From the NCBI GenBank assembly GCA_044868325.1, contig JBIOWI010000135.1, forward strand, positions 1-12,133: a stretch of DNA of 12,133 nucleotides, read 5' to 3'. The notes under the pieces are model-generated. The model ran no database searches, had not been told where the DNA came from, and was given only the letters and a program-made list of their open reading frames with translations. This document shows positions 1-7,580 of this stretch, in pieces. The position numbers were made by a program, and so were the translations under genes. This DNA is from AWTP1-13 sp044868325 (lineage in GTDB: Bacteria; Pseudomonadota; Alphaproteobacteria; Rhizobiales; Hyphomicrobiaceae). Numbering within the stretch: position 1 is the first letter of the stretch; each line of letters opens with the position of its first letter.

Positions 1-140
1 AGATCGCGCGCCTGGTGGGCGCGGCGGAGACGCCGGATGCCGCGGCCGAGGCCCTGCTGGCCGCCGTCGCCGCCGCCGGCGATCCCCACCAGGACAACAC
101 CACGGTGGTGGTGGTGCGCGTATCTCAGGGCCAAGCATGA
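1..140 (+). CDS. C-terminal end of a PP2C-type Ser/Thr protein phosphatase (5' truncated by window edge)
   Basis: The reading frame is open from base 3 and stops with TGA at 138-140, giving the last 45 residues of a protein that begins outside the window. The end reads GDPHQDNTTVVVVRV. The Asp-Asn-x-Thr followed by a run of valines is the typical last motif of PP2C-family phosphatases, in which the Asp binds the catalytic Mn/Mg ions and the valines form a closing beta strand. An Ala-rich helix before it (DAAAEALLAAVAAAG) also fits the family. The expected role is removal of phosphate from Ser/Thr residues in the cytoplasm; the substrate cannot be told. The gene is convergent with the small coiled-coil gene that ends at 217. 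Only a fragment is visible, so the family call rests on one motif. Confidence 0.72.
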   Translation, partial: IARLVGAAETPDAAAEALLAAVAAAGDPHQDNTTVVVVRVSQGQA

Positions 141-216
141 CCGTTCGGCAGTCGGCAATCGGGCTCCCGCGAAGGTCATCGACCCGACGTTGCATTTGGC
201 GTGGGCTGGGCGGCCA

Positions 217-474
217 TCAGCCCGGGATGGCTGGGTCGTGCAGATCGAGTCGGCGCTCGATCCTTTCCAGGCGCTTCTCGAAGCCGTCGAGCCGGTGCTC
301 GATCCGCACGAAGTCGGCGCGCATGTCCGCGAAGTCGACACGCACGCCTGCGACCTGCCTCTCCAGGCTGGAGATGCGTTCAGCAAGGTCGGTCACCTTG
401 CGGTCGATGCCATCTACCTTCGCGTCGAGGCGGCGCAGGTAGTGCAGGATCAGGTTCTCGGGTTCGTCGGCCAT
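217..474 (-). CDS. Small coiled-coil protein of unknown function (85 aa)
   Basis: This 85-residue protein starts MADEPENLILHYLRRLDAKV and is almost entirely one amphipathic helix. Heptad-like spacing of Leu, Ile and Val with many Arg, Glu and Asp runs from about residue 6 to 78 (for example FEKRLERIERRLDL near the end), so it should form a coiled coil. It has no signal peptide, membrane segment or catalytic motif. Small proteins of this style are widespread in Alphaproteobacteria and uncharacterised, as far as I recall. I chose the ATG at 474 rather than a longer frame running to 1443, because upstream of this Met the translation is the antisense shadow of the hydrolase gene. No Shine-Dalgarno sequence precedes the ATG, but a plausible promoter ends 6 bp before it, so the mRNA may be leaderless. 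Function unknown. Confidence 0.68.
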   Translation of the reverse strand: MADEPENLILHYLRRLDAKVDGIDRKVTDLAERISSLERQVAGVRVDFADMRADFVRIEHRLDGFEKRLERIERRLDLHDPAIPG

Positions 475-480
475 GGCGCC

Positions 481-509
481 GTTATCGCAGGCGGGCACGC
501 CGGACGCAA
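481..509 (-). promoter_or_regulatory. Candidate sigma-70-type promoter for the small coiled-coil gene
   Basis: Read on the minus strand, TTGCGT (504-509) and GATAAC (481-486) are separated by exactly 17 bp. They match the -35 consensus at the first three bases and the -10 consensus at four of six. The expected start of transcription, 7 bp past the -10 box, is base 474, the A of the ATG. This predicts a leaderless transcript and would explain the lack of a ribosome binding site. It is sequence inspection only, and matches of this quality arise by chance. Confidence 0.35.
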
Positions 510-600
510 GCAAGCCAAGGGGACGCGACTGCCGAATGAAGCTTGACACGCCGGCCCCGGCCGTCCAATCGCCCACCCAGCAGCCTCGCAAAGGAGCGTC

Positions 601-1512
601 ATGGCCGAAGCCCCCCAGTTCAGGACGACCATGGATTTCGCCTACGGCGTGGCGCGCGAACTGGCGCCGGGGGTGGTGCGCCTCGTCGCCAACAATCCAG
701 GGCCGTTCACCTTCAAGGGCACGAACACCTACCTCGTGGGCAGCGGCCAAGAGATCGTTCTGATCGACCCGGGCCCGGAGGATGCCGCCCACCGCGATGC
801 GATCCTCGCCGCCGTCGGCCGCCGCCGGGTGAGCCATATCCTGATCACCCACACCCACCGCGATCATGTCGACGGCCTGGCGGCGCTCGTTGCGGCCACG
901 GGCGCGAGGACGGCGGGCTTCGGCCGCCGCGCCCCGCAGCCCGGTGCCAGGCGCACCGGCGCTTCGGGGGGCGAGTACGTCGATCAGGACTTCGTGCCGG
1001 AGGTGCGGCTGGAGCACGGCAGCCGGCTCGCGGGCGACGGGTGGGCTTTCACGGCGCTGCATACGCCGGGCCATGCGCCCGACCATCTGTGCTTCGAGCT
1101 GGAGGGCACCGGCGTCCTCTTCTCCGGCGACCACGTGATGGGCTGGAACACCAGCGTGATCGCGCCGCCCGAGGGCAGCATGGCGGACTACCTGCGCTCG
1201 CTGGAATTGCTGGGCGAGCGCACCGACCGCGTCTACTTCCCCGGCCATGGCGGCCGGGTGGAGGGGCCGCAGCGCCTGGTCAAGGCGTTCCTGCTGCACC
1301 GGCGCATGCGCGAGCAGGCGATCCTCGACTGCATCCGCGCTGGCACCGCCACCGTGCGCGCGATCGTGCCAGTGATCTACCGCGGCCTCGACCCCAGGCT
1401 CACAAACGCGGCGTCTCTCTCCGTGCTGGCGCACGTTGAGCACCTGGTCTCGCGGGGCCTGGTGCGTTGCGACTCTCCGCTTTCTGCTGATCGCGAGCTT
1501 TCTGCCGTTTGA
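601..1512 (+). CDS. MBL-fold metallo-hydrolase, LACTB2/glyoxalase-II-like
   Basis: This 303-residue protein has the metallo-beta-lactamase fold. The signature T-H84-T-H86-R-D88-H89 is intact. The other metal ligands are also in place: H158 in TPGH, D177 in SGDH and H216 in FPGH. Together they support a dinuclear zinc site and hydrolytic activity. The C-terminal part (about 225-295) resembles the winged-helix tail of the LACTB2-like subgroup and ends LVSRGLVRCDSPLS. The substrate is unknown; thioesters, lactones or RNA are all possible within the fold. It has no signal peptide, so it is probably cytoplasmic. AAGGAG at 591-596 lies 4 nt before the ATG and supports this start. The gene is convergent with the DUF1499 gene and its last 37 codons overlap it on the opposite strand. 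Confidence 0.88.
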   Translation: MAEAPQFRTTMDFAYGVARELAPGVVRLVANNPGPFTFKGTNTYLVGSGQEIVLIDPGPEDAAHRDAILAAVGRRRVSHILITHTHRDHVDGLAALVAATGARTAGFGRRAPQPGARRTGASGGEYVDQDFVPEVRLEHGSRLAGDGWAFTALHTPGHAPDHLCFELEGTGVLFSGDHVMGWNTSVIAPPEGSMADYLRSLELLGERTDRVYFPGHGGRVEGPQRLVKAFLLHRRMREQAILDCIRAGTATVRAIVPVIYRGLDPRLTNAASLSVLAHVEHLVSRGLVRCDSPLSADRELSAV

Positions 1513-2347
1513 GGAGCGCGCGCGCCGCTGCGCCGGAACCTCGCGGCTTCGAGGCGACCGCCGCCGAGGGCGTGATCTCCGCCCGCGCCCGGATCTCGGC
1601 CATCAGCCGGCGCAGCCGCATGGCGTTCTCGCCGAAGTCCGCCCCGCCGTAGCGCGAGGCGGAGCGCGCATCGATGCGCGAGCGCTTGGCGCCGCCCTCG
1701 ATGCGGATGACGATGTCGTCGGTGAACCCGACGAGCAGCGTCTGCTCGCTCGCCTCGATGAGGCCGGGCTCCGCCGGCTTGGCGGCCGAGGGCGGCATGG
1801 GCGGCTCCTCGGCGATCACGCGCCAACGCAGGCGCCTCACGGCCTCCTCGGCCAGCTCGAAAGCCTCCTCCACCGACCGATCCAGAACCACGGTGCGCAG
1901 GTCCGGGTAGGCCTTGGCCTGCAGCTCGGCAAAGGCCCGGCCCGGATAGGCCGCGGGGTTCGCGCCCGCCGGGCGCCGCGCCAGCGTGACGAACGCCGGC
2001 GGGTTCGCGGTGTCTGTGGTGGCGTCGTTGATCCAAGGCCGGTCGTAGTGGGCCGCCGCATAGGCGAGAGGGCCGCCGAGCGCCGCCAGCGCCAGCAGGA
2101 TGCCCAGCGCAGCGCTCCCGGCCCCCGCTTCGCCCGTGAACCAGATGCGGGCCACAGCCACCAGGCCGACGAGCAGTGCCAGCCCGGCGCCGGCAAGGCC
2201 CACCGCGAACAGATTGAGGGCCAGCGGCGTCGGCATCGAGGAGAGGCGGTGGAGCACGAGCGTGACGAGGAGCAGGCTCACCGAGAACACGGCGATCCGG
2301 CTCGCCCACCGCGCCGACCCGACCGTTGGTGTCTCCTCGGCTGTCAT
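1400..2347 (-). CDS. DUF1499 domain-containing membrane protein
   Basis: This is a 315-residue protein. Three hydrophobic segments stand out, at about residues 17-35, 42-68 and 77-99, so the N-terminal third is in the inner membrane. A DUF1499 domain follows (about 103-255). Its recognisable stretches include RPWINDATTDTANPPAF, the SVEEAFELAEEAVRRLRWRV helix, and SRIDARSASRYGGADFGENA near the end of the domain. The tail (about 256-315) is Ala/Arg/Lys/Pro-rich and probably disordered; DUF1499 proteins of Hyphomicrobiales often carry such a tail, from memory. The family has no established biochemical function. The start at 2347 has only a weak ribosome binding site (GGAC). The gene lies downstream of the DUF4139 gene on the same strand, separated by a repeat hairpin, and its last 37 codons overlap the convergent hydrolase gene. 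Confidence 0.82.
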   Translation of the reverse strand: MTAEETPTVGSARWASRIAVFSVSLLLVTLVLHRLSSMPTPLALNLFAVGLAGAGLALLVGLVAVARIWFTGEAGAGSAALGILLALAALGGPLAYAAAHYDRPWINDATTDTANPPAFVTLARRPAGANPAAYPGRAFAELQAKAYPDLRTVVLDRSVEEAFELAEEAVRRLRWRVIAEEPPMPPSAAKPAEPGLIEASEQTLLVGFTDDIVIRIEGGAKRSRIDARSASRYGGADFGENAMRLRRLMAEIRARAEITPSAAVASKPRGSGAAARALLKRQKARDQQKAESRNAPGPARPGAQRAPARRETPRL

Positions 2348-2415
2348 GCGTGTCCGTCCGGCCCCATCGCGTGTGGCTCATAACAGCGACAGCCCGGTGT
2401 GGCCAGGGCGGTCGG

Positions 2416-2495
2416 GCGAATGGTGAATGGCGAATAGCGAATGGTGAAGAGTCCATTCGCCACTTACCATTCGCCATTCGCCATTCGCCATTCGC
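2416..2495. repeat. Heptamer tandem repeat forming a 30-bp inverted repeat (dispersed repeat, possible terminator)
   Basis: CCATTCG occurs four times in tandem at 2467-2494. Bases 2416-2445 hold degenerate copies of the complement (GCGAATG, GTGAATG, GCGAATA, GCGAATG). The two 30-bp arms (2416-2445 and 2466-2495) are complementary at 28 of 30 positions, one of the two exceptions being a possible G:T pair. They flank a 20-nt loop that contains one more CCATTCG. The element starts about 14 bp past the stop of the DUF4139 gene and could end its transcript, although no T-tract follows. Similar heptamer runs are dispersed in Hyphomicrobiales genomes, from memory. Confidence 0.85.
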
Positions 2496-2508
2496 GCCTT
2501 GCGCGGCG

Positions 2509-4209
2509 CTACGACCCCTGTCCGTACGTCACCTTCTTGGCGGCGGGCCAGGCGGCGCGGTAGCCGAACTCGACGACGCGCTCCTCGGTGGGCTCCAGCT
2601 TGAAGTCCCAGGCCAGGATGCCGCGCTTGTTGTCCACGTCGCGCCGGCTGGGGGCGGTCTTGCCGGTCAGCTCCACCGTGATGTCGGCGTTCTGCGACAC
2701 CGGGATGTGGTCGATGATGGTCAGCTGCATCGCCCGCTCGTGCAGGTTCTTGACGGAGATGCGGTAGCTGCGCGCGTCGGTCTTGGAGGTGGAGATGATG
2801 CCGGTCTCGCTGCGCTTCTCCTCGGCCAGCGCATGGCGCACGCGGATCGCATCGTCCACGCCGAAGCCCAGCTCGTGCTGCTCCTCCGGGGCCAGCAGCG
2901 GCAGCCAGCCGTTGCCGACGAACACGCTGTCGCGGAACAGCGCCACCTGGCCGGGCAAGAGCGGGGAGCCCTTGGCGGTGACGATCTTGGCGTAGAGGTA
3001 GGCCTTCTCGTCGAGCTTCGGCACCGTCCGCACCATGAGCGCCGGATCGAGGGCCATCTCATCGATCTGCACCCGCTTGGTCTCGCCCGTGTCGGGCACC
3101 GTGGTGCGCCCGGCAATGCCGTAGACCGCCTGGAAGGCCTGGACGTCGACGGCCACCGTCCGTTGCTTGACGGCCAGCACAGCGCTCTCCCCGGCCCGTT
3201 CCTCGTCGTCCCTGTCGGCGGAGGCGATGGCCCCCCGCTCGCGGCGCAGGGCGGGCGCCCTCGATACCGGCCCCGGCGCCGGAGGCGGAGTGGCATACCC
3301 CACGGCCTTGTCGCTCTCGAAATCGATGGTCATGGTCGGCAGCACGGGCGCGGCGGTGCCGGCCGTGGGCCGTGCGGTGGACAGCGCCAGGACGACGTTG
3401 TCCCACACCTCGCCGGTGCGCTGCTTGATGGCGGCGCGGCGTACGAGCTGCAACTTCGGGGCTTGCGCCTTGGTGCCGATGCCGAGTCTGGCGTCGTAGA
3501 ACGGCGTCCAGGAGGCGTTCCGAACCTGGTAGCGGATCGTCATGTCGGCTTCGAGCGCGTCCTGGGCGGCGAGTGCCACCTTCACCTCGGTGCGCGACAC
3601 CTGCCGCGGCGCGAGCGAGGCGAGCTTGCCTTCCAGGTCCCGGATCTGGCGGTCCACCTCGCGGACCTTGATCTCCGTCTCCAGGATCGCCTTCTGCGCG
3701 TCCGCCGTGCGCTTGCCGATCAGCTCGAACAGCTGGCCCCAGTCGGGCTGCGCGGCCGGCTGGGCATTGCCGGGCATGGGCGTGCCCGGCAGCTTCGTGA
3801 GGTTCTCGATCAGCCGCTTCTGCGTCTCGGCGGCCTGGATCGACGCCTGCAGGGCGGACTTCTCGTCCTTCAGCTTCTCGATGGCGTTCTCGATGCGCCG
3901 GCGCTCGCTAGCCGCCGCCGCGTCGTCGCTGCGGGACACCGACACGGTGCGCGTGTCCACCGAGCCGATCTCCAGCCCCGACGTGGCCTTTCCCTCCACC
4001 CGGATCGAGGCGGCGACGGCCTCGGCGGGGAGTTCGGTGAACAGGAGCGTGTGCTCGCCCTTCTCCAGCTTGACGCGGGCCGTGCGCGTGACCTCGGCGC
4101 CCGAGGGGTAGACCGTGACGGCATCGATGCGCGAGGCACCCTTCACCTCGGCGGCTTGGGCGACGCCGGCCAGGGCCAGCGAGAACGACAGGGCAATCCA
4201 TAAACGCAT
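2509..4209 (-). CDS. Secreted DUF4140/DUF4139 protein, mucoidy inhibitor MuiA family
   Basis: This 566-residue protein begins with a signal peptide: MRLW, a hydrophobic core, then AQA with likely cleavage after residue 19, so it should be exported to the periplasm or beyond. Residues about 28-130 match the N-terminal DUF4140 domain (VTVYPSGAEVTRTARVKLEKG). Residues about 95-200 are rich in charged heptads and probably form a coiled-coil hairpin. Residues about 224-560 match DUF4139, with the family-typical YQVRNASWTPFYDAR and TGEVWDNVVLALSTARP. A Pro/Ala-rich insert with charged residues lies near 300-345. The family is named for a role in mucoid phenotype, but its molecular function is not settled. 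GGAGGA (4216-4221) lies 6 nt before the ATG and supports this start. The gene is divergent from the odh operon, and an inverted repeat sits in its leader. Confidence 0.87.
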   Translation of the reverse strand: MRLWIALSFSLALAGVAQAAEVKGASRIDAVTVYPSGAEVTRTARVKLEKGEHTLLFTELPAEAVAASIRVEGKATSGLEIGSVDTRTVSVSRSDDAAAASERRRIENAIEKLKDEKSALQASIQAAETQKRLIENLTKLPGTPMPGNAQPAAQPDWGQLFELIGKRTADAQKAILETEIKVREVDRQIRDLEGKLASLAPRQVSRTEVKVALAAQDALEADMTIRYQVRNASWTPFYDARLGIGTKAQAPKLQLVRRAAIKQRTGEVWDNVVLALSTARPTAGTAAPVLPTMTIDFESDKAVGYATPPPAPGPVSRAPALRRERGAIASADRDDEERAGESAVLAVKQRTVAVDVQAFQAVYGIAGRTTVPDTGETKRVQIDEMALDPALMVRTVPKLDEKAYLYAKIVTAKGSPLLPGQVALFRDSVFVGNGWLPLLAPEEQHELGFGVDDAIRVRHALAEEKRSETGIISTSKTDARSYRISVKNLHERAMQLTIIDHIPVSQNADITVELTGKTAPSRRDVDNKRGILAWDFKLEPTEERVVEFGYRAAWPAAKKVTYGQGS

Positions 4210-4589
4210 GGCGCGTCCTCCAGAGAAACGGGGTCAGACCCCTCGCCTCTGACCTCTCGATAAAGCACGGGCGCTATGCGCTGGGGTCTGACCCGTTCTT
4301 CGTAGCCCCGTTCGTGTCGTCACTATGACGGCCGGCTGACAGACGGCCGAGCTTACTGGATTGTAATGGCGATGCTCGCCTCATAAGCGGGCGGCGCGGA
4401 CGCTTGCCCGATCCATGAGCGGATGCCGGGCGTGCGTGGAACGCCTCACTCGCGCACTAAATAACACCGACATCCTGTACTAAATTAACCAGCACGCTTA
4501 TGTAGCGGCGACCCGCCCCAGCAGAGCCACGGCGGGCGCCGGACTTGCATCCATTCCAGCCCGGAAGCCCAACCCAAACCGATTTGGAC
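4210..4589. promoter_or_regulatory. Divergent intergenic region between the DUF4139 gene and sucA; promoters not resolved
   Basis: This gap of about 380 bp must hold the start signals of the DUF4139 gene (leftward) and the odh operon (rightward). Besides the inverted repeat at 4227-4297, three things are visible. First, a possible hairpin at 4406-4431: GCCCGATCC pairs with GGAT-GC-CGGGC, giving 9 pairs, a 2-nt bulge and a 6-nt loop. Second, an AT-rich patch at 4456-4489 with two near-repeats, ACTAAATAAC (4456-4465) and ACTAAATTAAC (4479-4489), spaced 23 bp apart. Third, TTGTAA (4361-4366) and CATAAG (4382-4387), whose 15-bp spacing is too short for a convincing promoter. I cannot assign a start site. 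Confidence 0.4.
4227..4297. repeat. Inverted pair of GGGGTCAGACCCC-type palindromic elements
   Basis: Bases 4227-4242 (AACGGGGTCAGACCCC) and 4283-4297 (GGGGTCTGACCCGTT) are inverted copies that differ by one missing C. Each is itself nearly palindromic. The DNA could form two small hairpins or one large one with a 40-nt loop. The left arm lies 17 bp before the ATG of the DUF4139 gene, within its likely mRNA leader. The layout resembles REP-like dispersed repeats, but no REP-type transposase gene is present in the window. Confidence 0.75.
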
Positions 4590-7559
4590 ATGTCGCGACA
4601 ACCGAAGAACGAAGCCTTCGCCCGCACGTCCTTTTTGCAGGGCGCCAACGCTGCCTACATCGAGGAGATGCAAGCACAATACGAGCGCAACCCCGGATCG
4701 GTCAGCGACGAGTGGCGGCACTTCTTTGCGAGCCTGCAGGAGGACCGGCGCGGGGGCGACGGCCCCTATGAAGACCATGGCGGGCCGTCCTGGGCGAGGC
4801 CCCTCAAGCAGGCGGCTGCCGAGGGCGACCGCGAGCTGCTGGGCGCGCTGACCGGCGACTACGGCGAGGCCGAGCGCCGCATCCGCGGCCAGATCCAGGC
4901 CAGGGCCGCGGCCGGCGGCTTCGACCTGAGCCCCATCGCCTCGCTCCGCGCCACCCAGGACAGCATCCGTGCGCTCATGCTGATCCGCGCCTACCGCGCC
5001 ATGGGCCACCTGGCGGCCGATCTCGACCCGCTAGGCCTCGCCGAGCGCAAGAAGCACCGCGAGCTGCGTCCCGACTTCTACGGCTTCACCGAGGCCGACC
5101 TGGACCGTCCCATCTTCATCGACAGAGTGCTGGGCCTGGAGACGGCTACAATCCGCGAGATCCTCAAGATCCTGCGCCGAACCTACTGCCGGCATATCGG
5201 CGTCGAGTTCATGCACATCACCAACCCGGCGCAGAAGTCGTGGCTCCAGGAGCGCATCGAGGGCCGGGACAAGGACATCGCCTTCACGCCCGAGGGCAAG
5301 CGGGCAATCCTCAACAAGTTGATCGAAGCCGAGGTCTTCGAGAAGTTCGCCGATGTGAAGTACACGGGCACCAAGCGCTTCGGCCTCGACGGCGCCGAGG
5401 CCATGATCCCGGCGCTTGAGCAGATCATCAAGCGGGGCGGCCAGCTCGGCATCAAGGAGATCGTCGTCGGCATGGCGCACCGCGGACGCCTCAACGTGCT
5501 CGGCAACGTGATGGGAAAGCCGTACCGCGCCATCTTCAACGAGTTCCGCGGCGGCTCGTTCAAGCCGGACGACGTGGAAGGCTCGGGCGATGTGAAATAC
5601 CACCTCGGCGCCTCGTCCGACCGGTCGTTCGACGGCAACGACGTGCACCTGTCGCTCACCGCCAACCCCTCGCACCTGGAGATCGTCGATCCGGTGGTGC
5701 TGGGCAAGGTGCGCGCCAAGCAGGACCAGCACGGCTGCAAGCCGGGCGAGCGCACCCCCGTTCTCCCACTTCTCATCCACGGCGATGCGGCCTTTGCCGG
5801 CCAGGGCGTGGTGGCGGAGTGCTTCGGCCTGTCCGGCCTCAAGGGGCACCGCACCGGCGGCTCCATCCATTTCATCATCAACAACCAGATCGGCTTCACA
5901 ACGAGCCCGCGCTACTCGCGCTCCTCGCCCTATTGCTCGGACGTGGCCAAGATGGTGGAGGCGCCGATCTTCCACGTGAACGGCGACGACCCCGAGGCCG
6001 TGGTGCACGTGGCCAAGATCGCCACCGAGTTCCGTCAGCGCTTCCAGAAGCCGGTGGTGATCGACATGTTCTGCTACCGCCGCTTCGGCCACAACGAGTC
6101 CGACGAGCCGGCGTTCACCCAGCCGCTCATGTACCGCGCCATCCGCAGCCACCCGAGCGCGGTCGCGGTCTACGGCAAGCGCCTCACCGAGGAGGGCGTG
6201 GTCACTGAGCCCGACATCGAAGGCATGAGGGCGCGGTTCCGCGCCCATCTCGATGCGGAGCTCGATGTGTCCGACAGCTACCGGCCCAACAAGGCCGACT
6301 GGCTCGACGGCCGCTGGTCGAAGATGGGCCTCGCCGAGGACGACGAGCGGCGCGGCACCACGGGTGTGGCGATCGACACGCTCAAGGAGATCGGCCGGCG
6401 CATCACCACCATCCCGCAGGACTTCAAGGCCCACCGCACCATCGAGCGCCTTCTGCAGCGCCGCCGCGAGATGGTGGAGAGCGGCTTGGGGCTCGATTGG
6501 GCCATGGCCGAGCATCTGGCCTTCGGCACCCTGCTGAAGGAGGGCTTCCCCGTACGGCTGTCGGGCCAGGACAGCGAGCGCGGTACCTTCTCCCAGCGCC
6601 ATGCCGTGCTGATCGACCAGCAGACCGAGCGCCAGTACACCCCGCTGAAATACGTCTCACCCGATCAGGCCCGCTTCGAGGTCATCAATTCGATGTTGTC
6701 GGAGGAGGCGGTGCTCGCCTTCGAGTACGGCTACACCCTGGCCGAGCCCAACGCGCTGGTCATGTGGGAGGCACAGTTCGGCGACTTCGCCAACGGCGCC
6801 CAGGTGGTGTTCGACCAGTTCGTGTCCTCGGCAGAGCGCAAGTGGCTCAGGATGTCGGGCCTCGTGTGCCTGCTGCCGCACGGCTACGAGGGCCAGGGGC
6901 CGGAGCACTCCTCGGCGCGGCTCGAGCGTTTCCTGCAACAGTCCGCCGAGGACAACTGGCAGGTCGCCAACTGCACGACTCCCGCCAACTACTTCCACAT
7001 CCTGCGCCGGCAGCTGCACCGCAACTTCCGCAAGCCGCTGGTGCTGATGACGCCGAAGTCGCTGCTCAGGCACAAGCGGGTGGTATCGGACCTGAGCGAG
7101 CTGGGCCCCGGCACCACCTTCCACCGCGTGCTGTGGGACGATGCGCAGGCGCGCCTGGGCGGGAAGGTCGCGCTGGCGCCCGATAGCGGGATCCGCCGCG
7201 TGGTGCTGTGCTCGGGCAAGGTTTACTACGACCTCTGCGAGGCGCGCGAGGCCGCCGGCATCGACGATATCTATCTGATGCGGGTCGAGCAGCTCTATCC
7301 GTTCCCCGGCAAGGCGCTAGTCTCCGAGCTGTCACGCTTCCCCAACGCGGAGGTGGTATGGGCGCAGGAGGAGCCGATGAACATGGGCGCCTGGAACTAC
7401 ATTGAGCCCAACCTGGAATGGGTGCTGCAGCACACGCCCATCGCCAAGCCGCGCGCCCGCTACGTGGGCCGGAAGCCCGCGGCGGCGACGGCGACCGGAC
7501 AAGCCAGCAAGCACAGCCAGGAGCAGAAGGCGCTCGTCGACCAAGCGCTGGCCGCCTGA
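4590..7559 (+). CDS. sucA: 2-oxoglutarate dehydrogenase E1 component (thiamine diphosphate-dependent decarboxylase)
   Basis: E1 decarboxylates 2-oxoglutarate on thiamine diphosphate and passes the succinyl group to the lipoyl arm of SucB. The protein is 989 residues from this start, the normal length for proteobacterial E1. Motifs in order: the N-terminal FLQGANAAYIEEM segment that helps bind E2; GMAHRGRLNVL (294-304); GDVKYHLG; GDAAFAGQG (398-406), where GD begins the thiamine diphosphate/Mg site; HFIINNQIGF (427-436) with the metal-binding Asn; and GHNESDEP (500-507). The C-terminal transketolase-like domain ends normally with QEEPMNMGAWNYIEPN. I chose the ATG at 4590 (MSRQPKNEAF) because family members begin this way; the in-frame ATG at 4545 adds 15 residues unlike the family. 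Neither has a strong ribosome binding site. It is first in the odh operon and 21 bp before sucB. An alternative symbol is odhA. Confidence 0.97.
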   Translation: MSRQPKNEAFARTSFLQGANAAYIEEMQAQYERNPGSVSDEWRHFFASLQEDRRGGDGPYEDHGGPSWARPLKQAAAEGDRELLGALTGDYGEAERRIRGQIQARAAAGGFDLSPIASLRATQDSIRALMLIRAYRAMGHLAADLDPLGLAERKKHRELRPDFYGFTEADLDRPIFIDRVLGLETATIREILKILRRTYCRHIGVEFMHITNPAQKSWLQERIEGRDKDIAFTPEGKRAILNKLIEAEVFEKFADVKYTGTKRFGLDGAEAMIPALEQIIKRGGQLGIKEIVVGMAHRGRLNVLGNVMGKPYRAIFNEFRGGSFKPDDVEGSGDVKYHLGASSDRSFDGNDVHLSLTANPSHLEIVDPVVLGKVRAKQDQHGCKPGERTPVLPLLIHGDAAFAGQGVVAECFGLSGLKGHRTGGSIHFIINNQIGFTTSPRYSRSSPYCSDVAKMVEAPIFHVNGDDPEAVVHVAKIATEFRQRFQKPVVIDMFCYRRFGHNESDEPAFTQPLMYRAIRSHPSAVAVYGKRLTEEGVVTEPDIEGMRARFRAHLDAELDVSDSYRPNKADWLDGRWSKMGLAEDDERRGTTGVAIDTLKEIGRRITTIPQDFKAHRTIERLLQRRREMVESGLGLDWAMAEHLAFGTLLKEGFPVRLSGQDSERGTFSQRHAVLIDQQTERQYTPLKYVSPDQARFEVINSMLSEEAVLAFEYGYTLAEPNALVMWEAQFGDFANGAQVVFDQFVSSAERKWLRMSGLVCLLPHGYEGQGPEHSSARLERFLQQSAEDNWQVANCTTPANYFHILRRQLHRNFRKPLVLMTPKSLLRHKRVVSDLSELGPGTTFHRVLWDDAQARLGGKVALAPDSGIRRVVLCSGKVYYDLCEAREAAGIDDIYLMRVEQLYPFPGKALVSELSRFPNAEVVWAQEEPMNMGAWNYIEPNLEWVLQHTPIAKPRARYVGRKPAAATATGQASKHSQEQKALVDQALAA

Positions 7560-7580
7560 GAGGGTGAGAGACCGAGTGAG

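Noticed and set aside
543..571. Perfect TTGACA at 543-548 as a promoter for the MBL-fold hydrolase
   Set aside because: No acceptable -10 box lies 15-19 bp downstream (CCAATC or CAATCG match poorly), so the hexamer alone is not enough.
475..1443. Long N-terminal extension of the small coiled-coil protein
   Set aside because: The frame stays open opposite the hydrolase gene, but its translation there is antisense in character. The coiled-coil protein proper begins at MADEPEN.
2326..4203. 625-codon open frame on the plus strand opposite the DUF4139 gene
   Set aside because: It is composed of repeated Arg/Gly/Leu/His text typical of antisense frames in GC-rich DNA, and its start runs through the heptamer repeat. 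The minus-strand gene has a signal peptide, ribosome binding site and family motifs.
4545..4589. Upstream ATG giving a 15-residue longer SucA
   Set aside because: The extra residues (MHPFQPGSPTQTDLD) do not resemble the family N-terminus, whereas MSRQPKNEAFARTSFL does. Ribosome binding sites do not decide between them.
5031..6602. 523-codon open frame on the minus strand opposite sucA
   Set aside because: This is an antisense shadow of a highly conserved E1 gene, with no domain or ribosome binding site.
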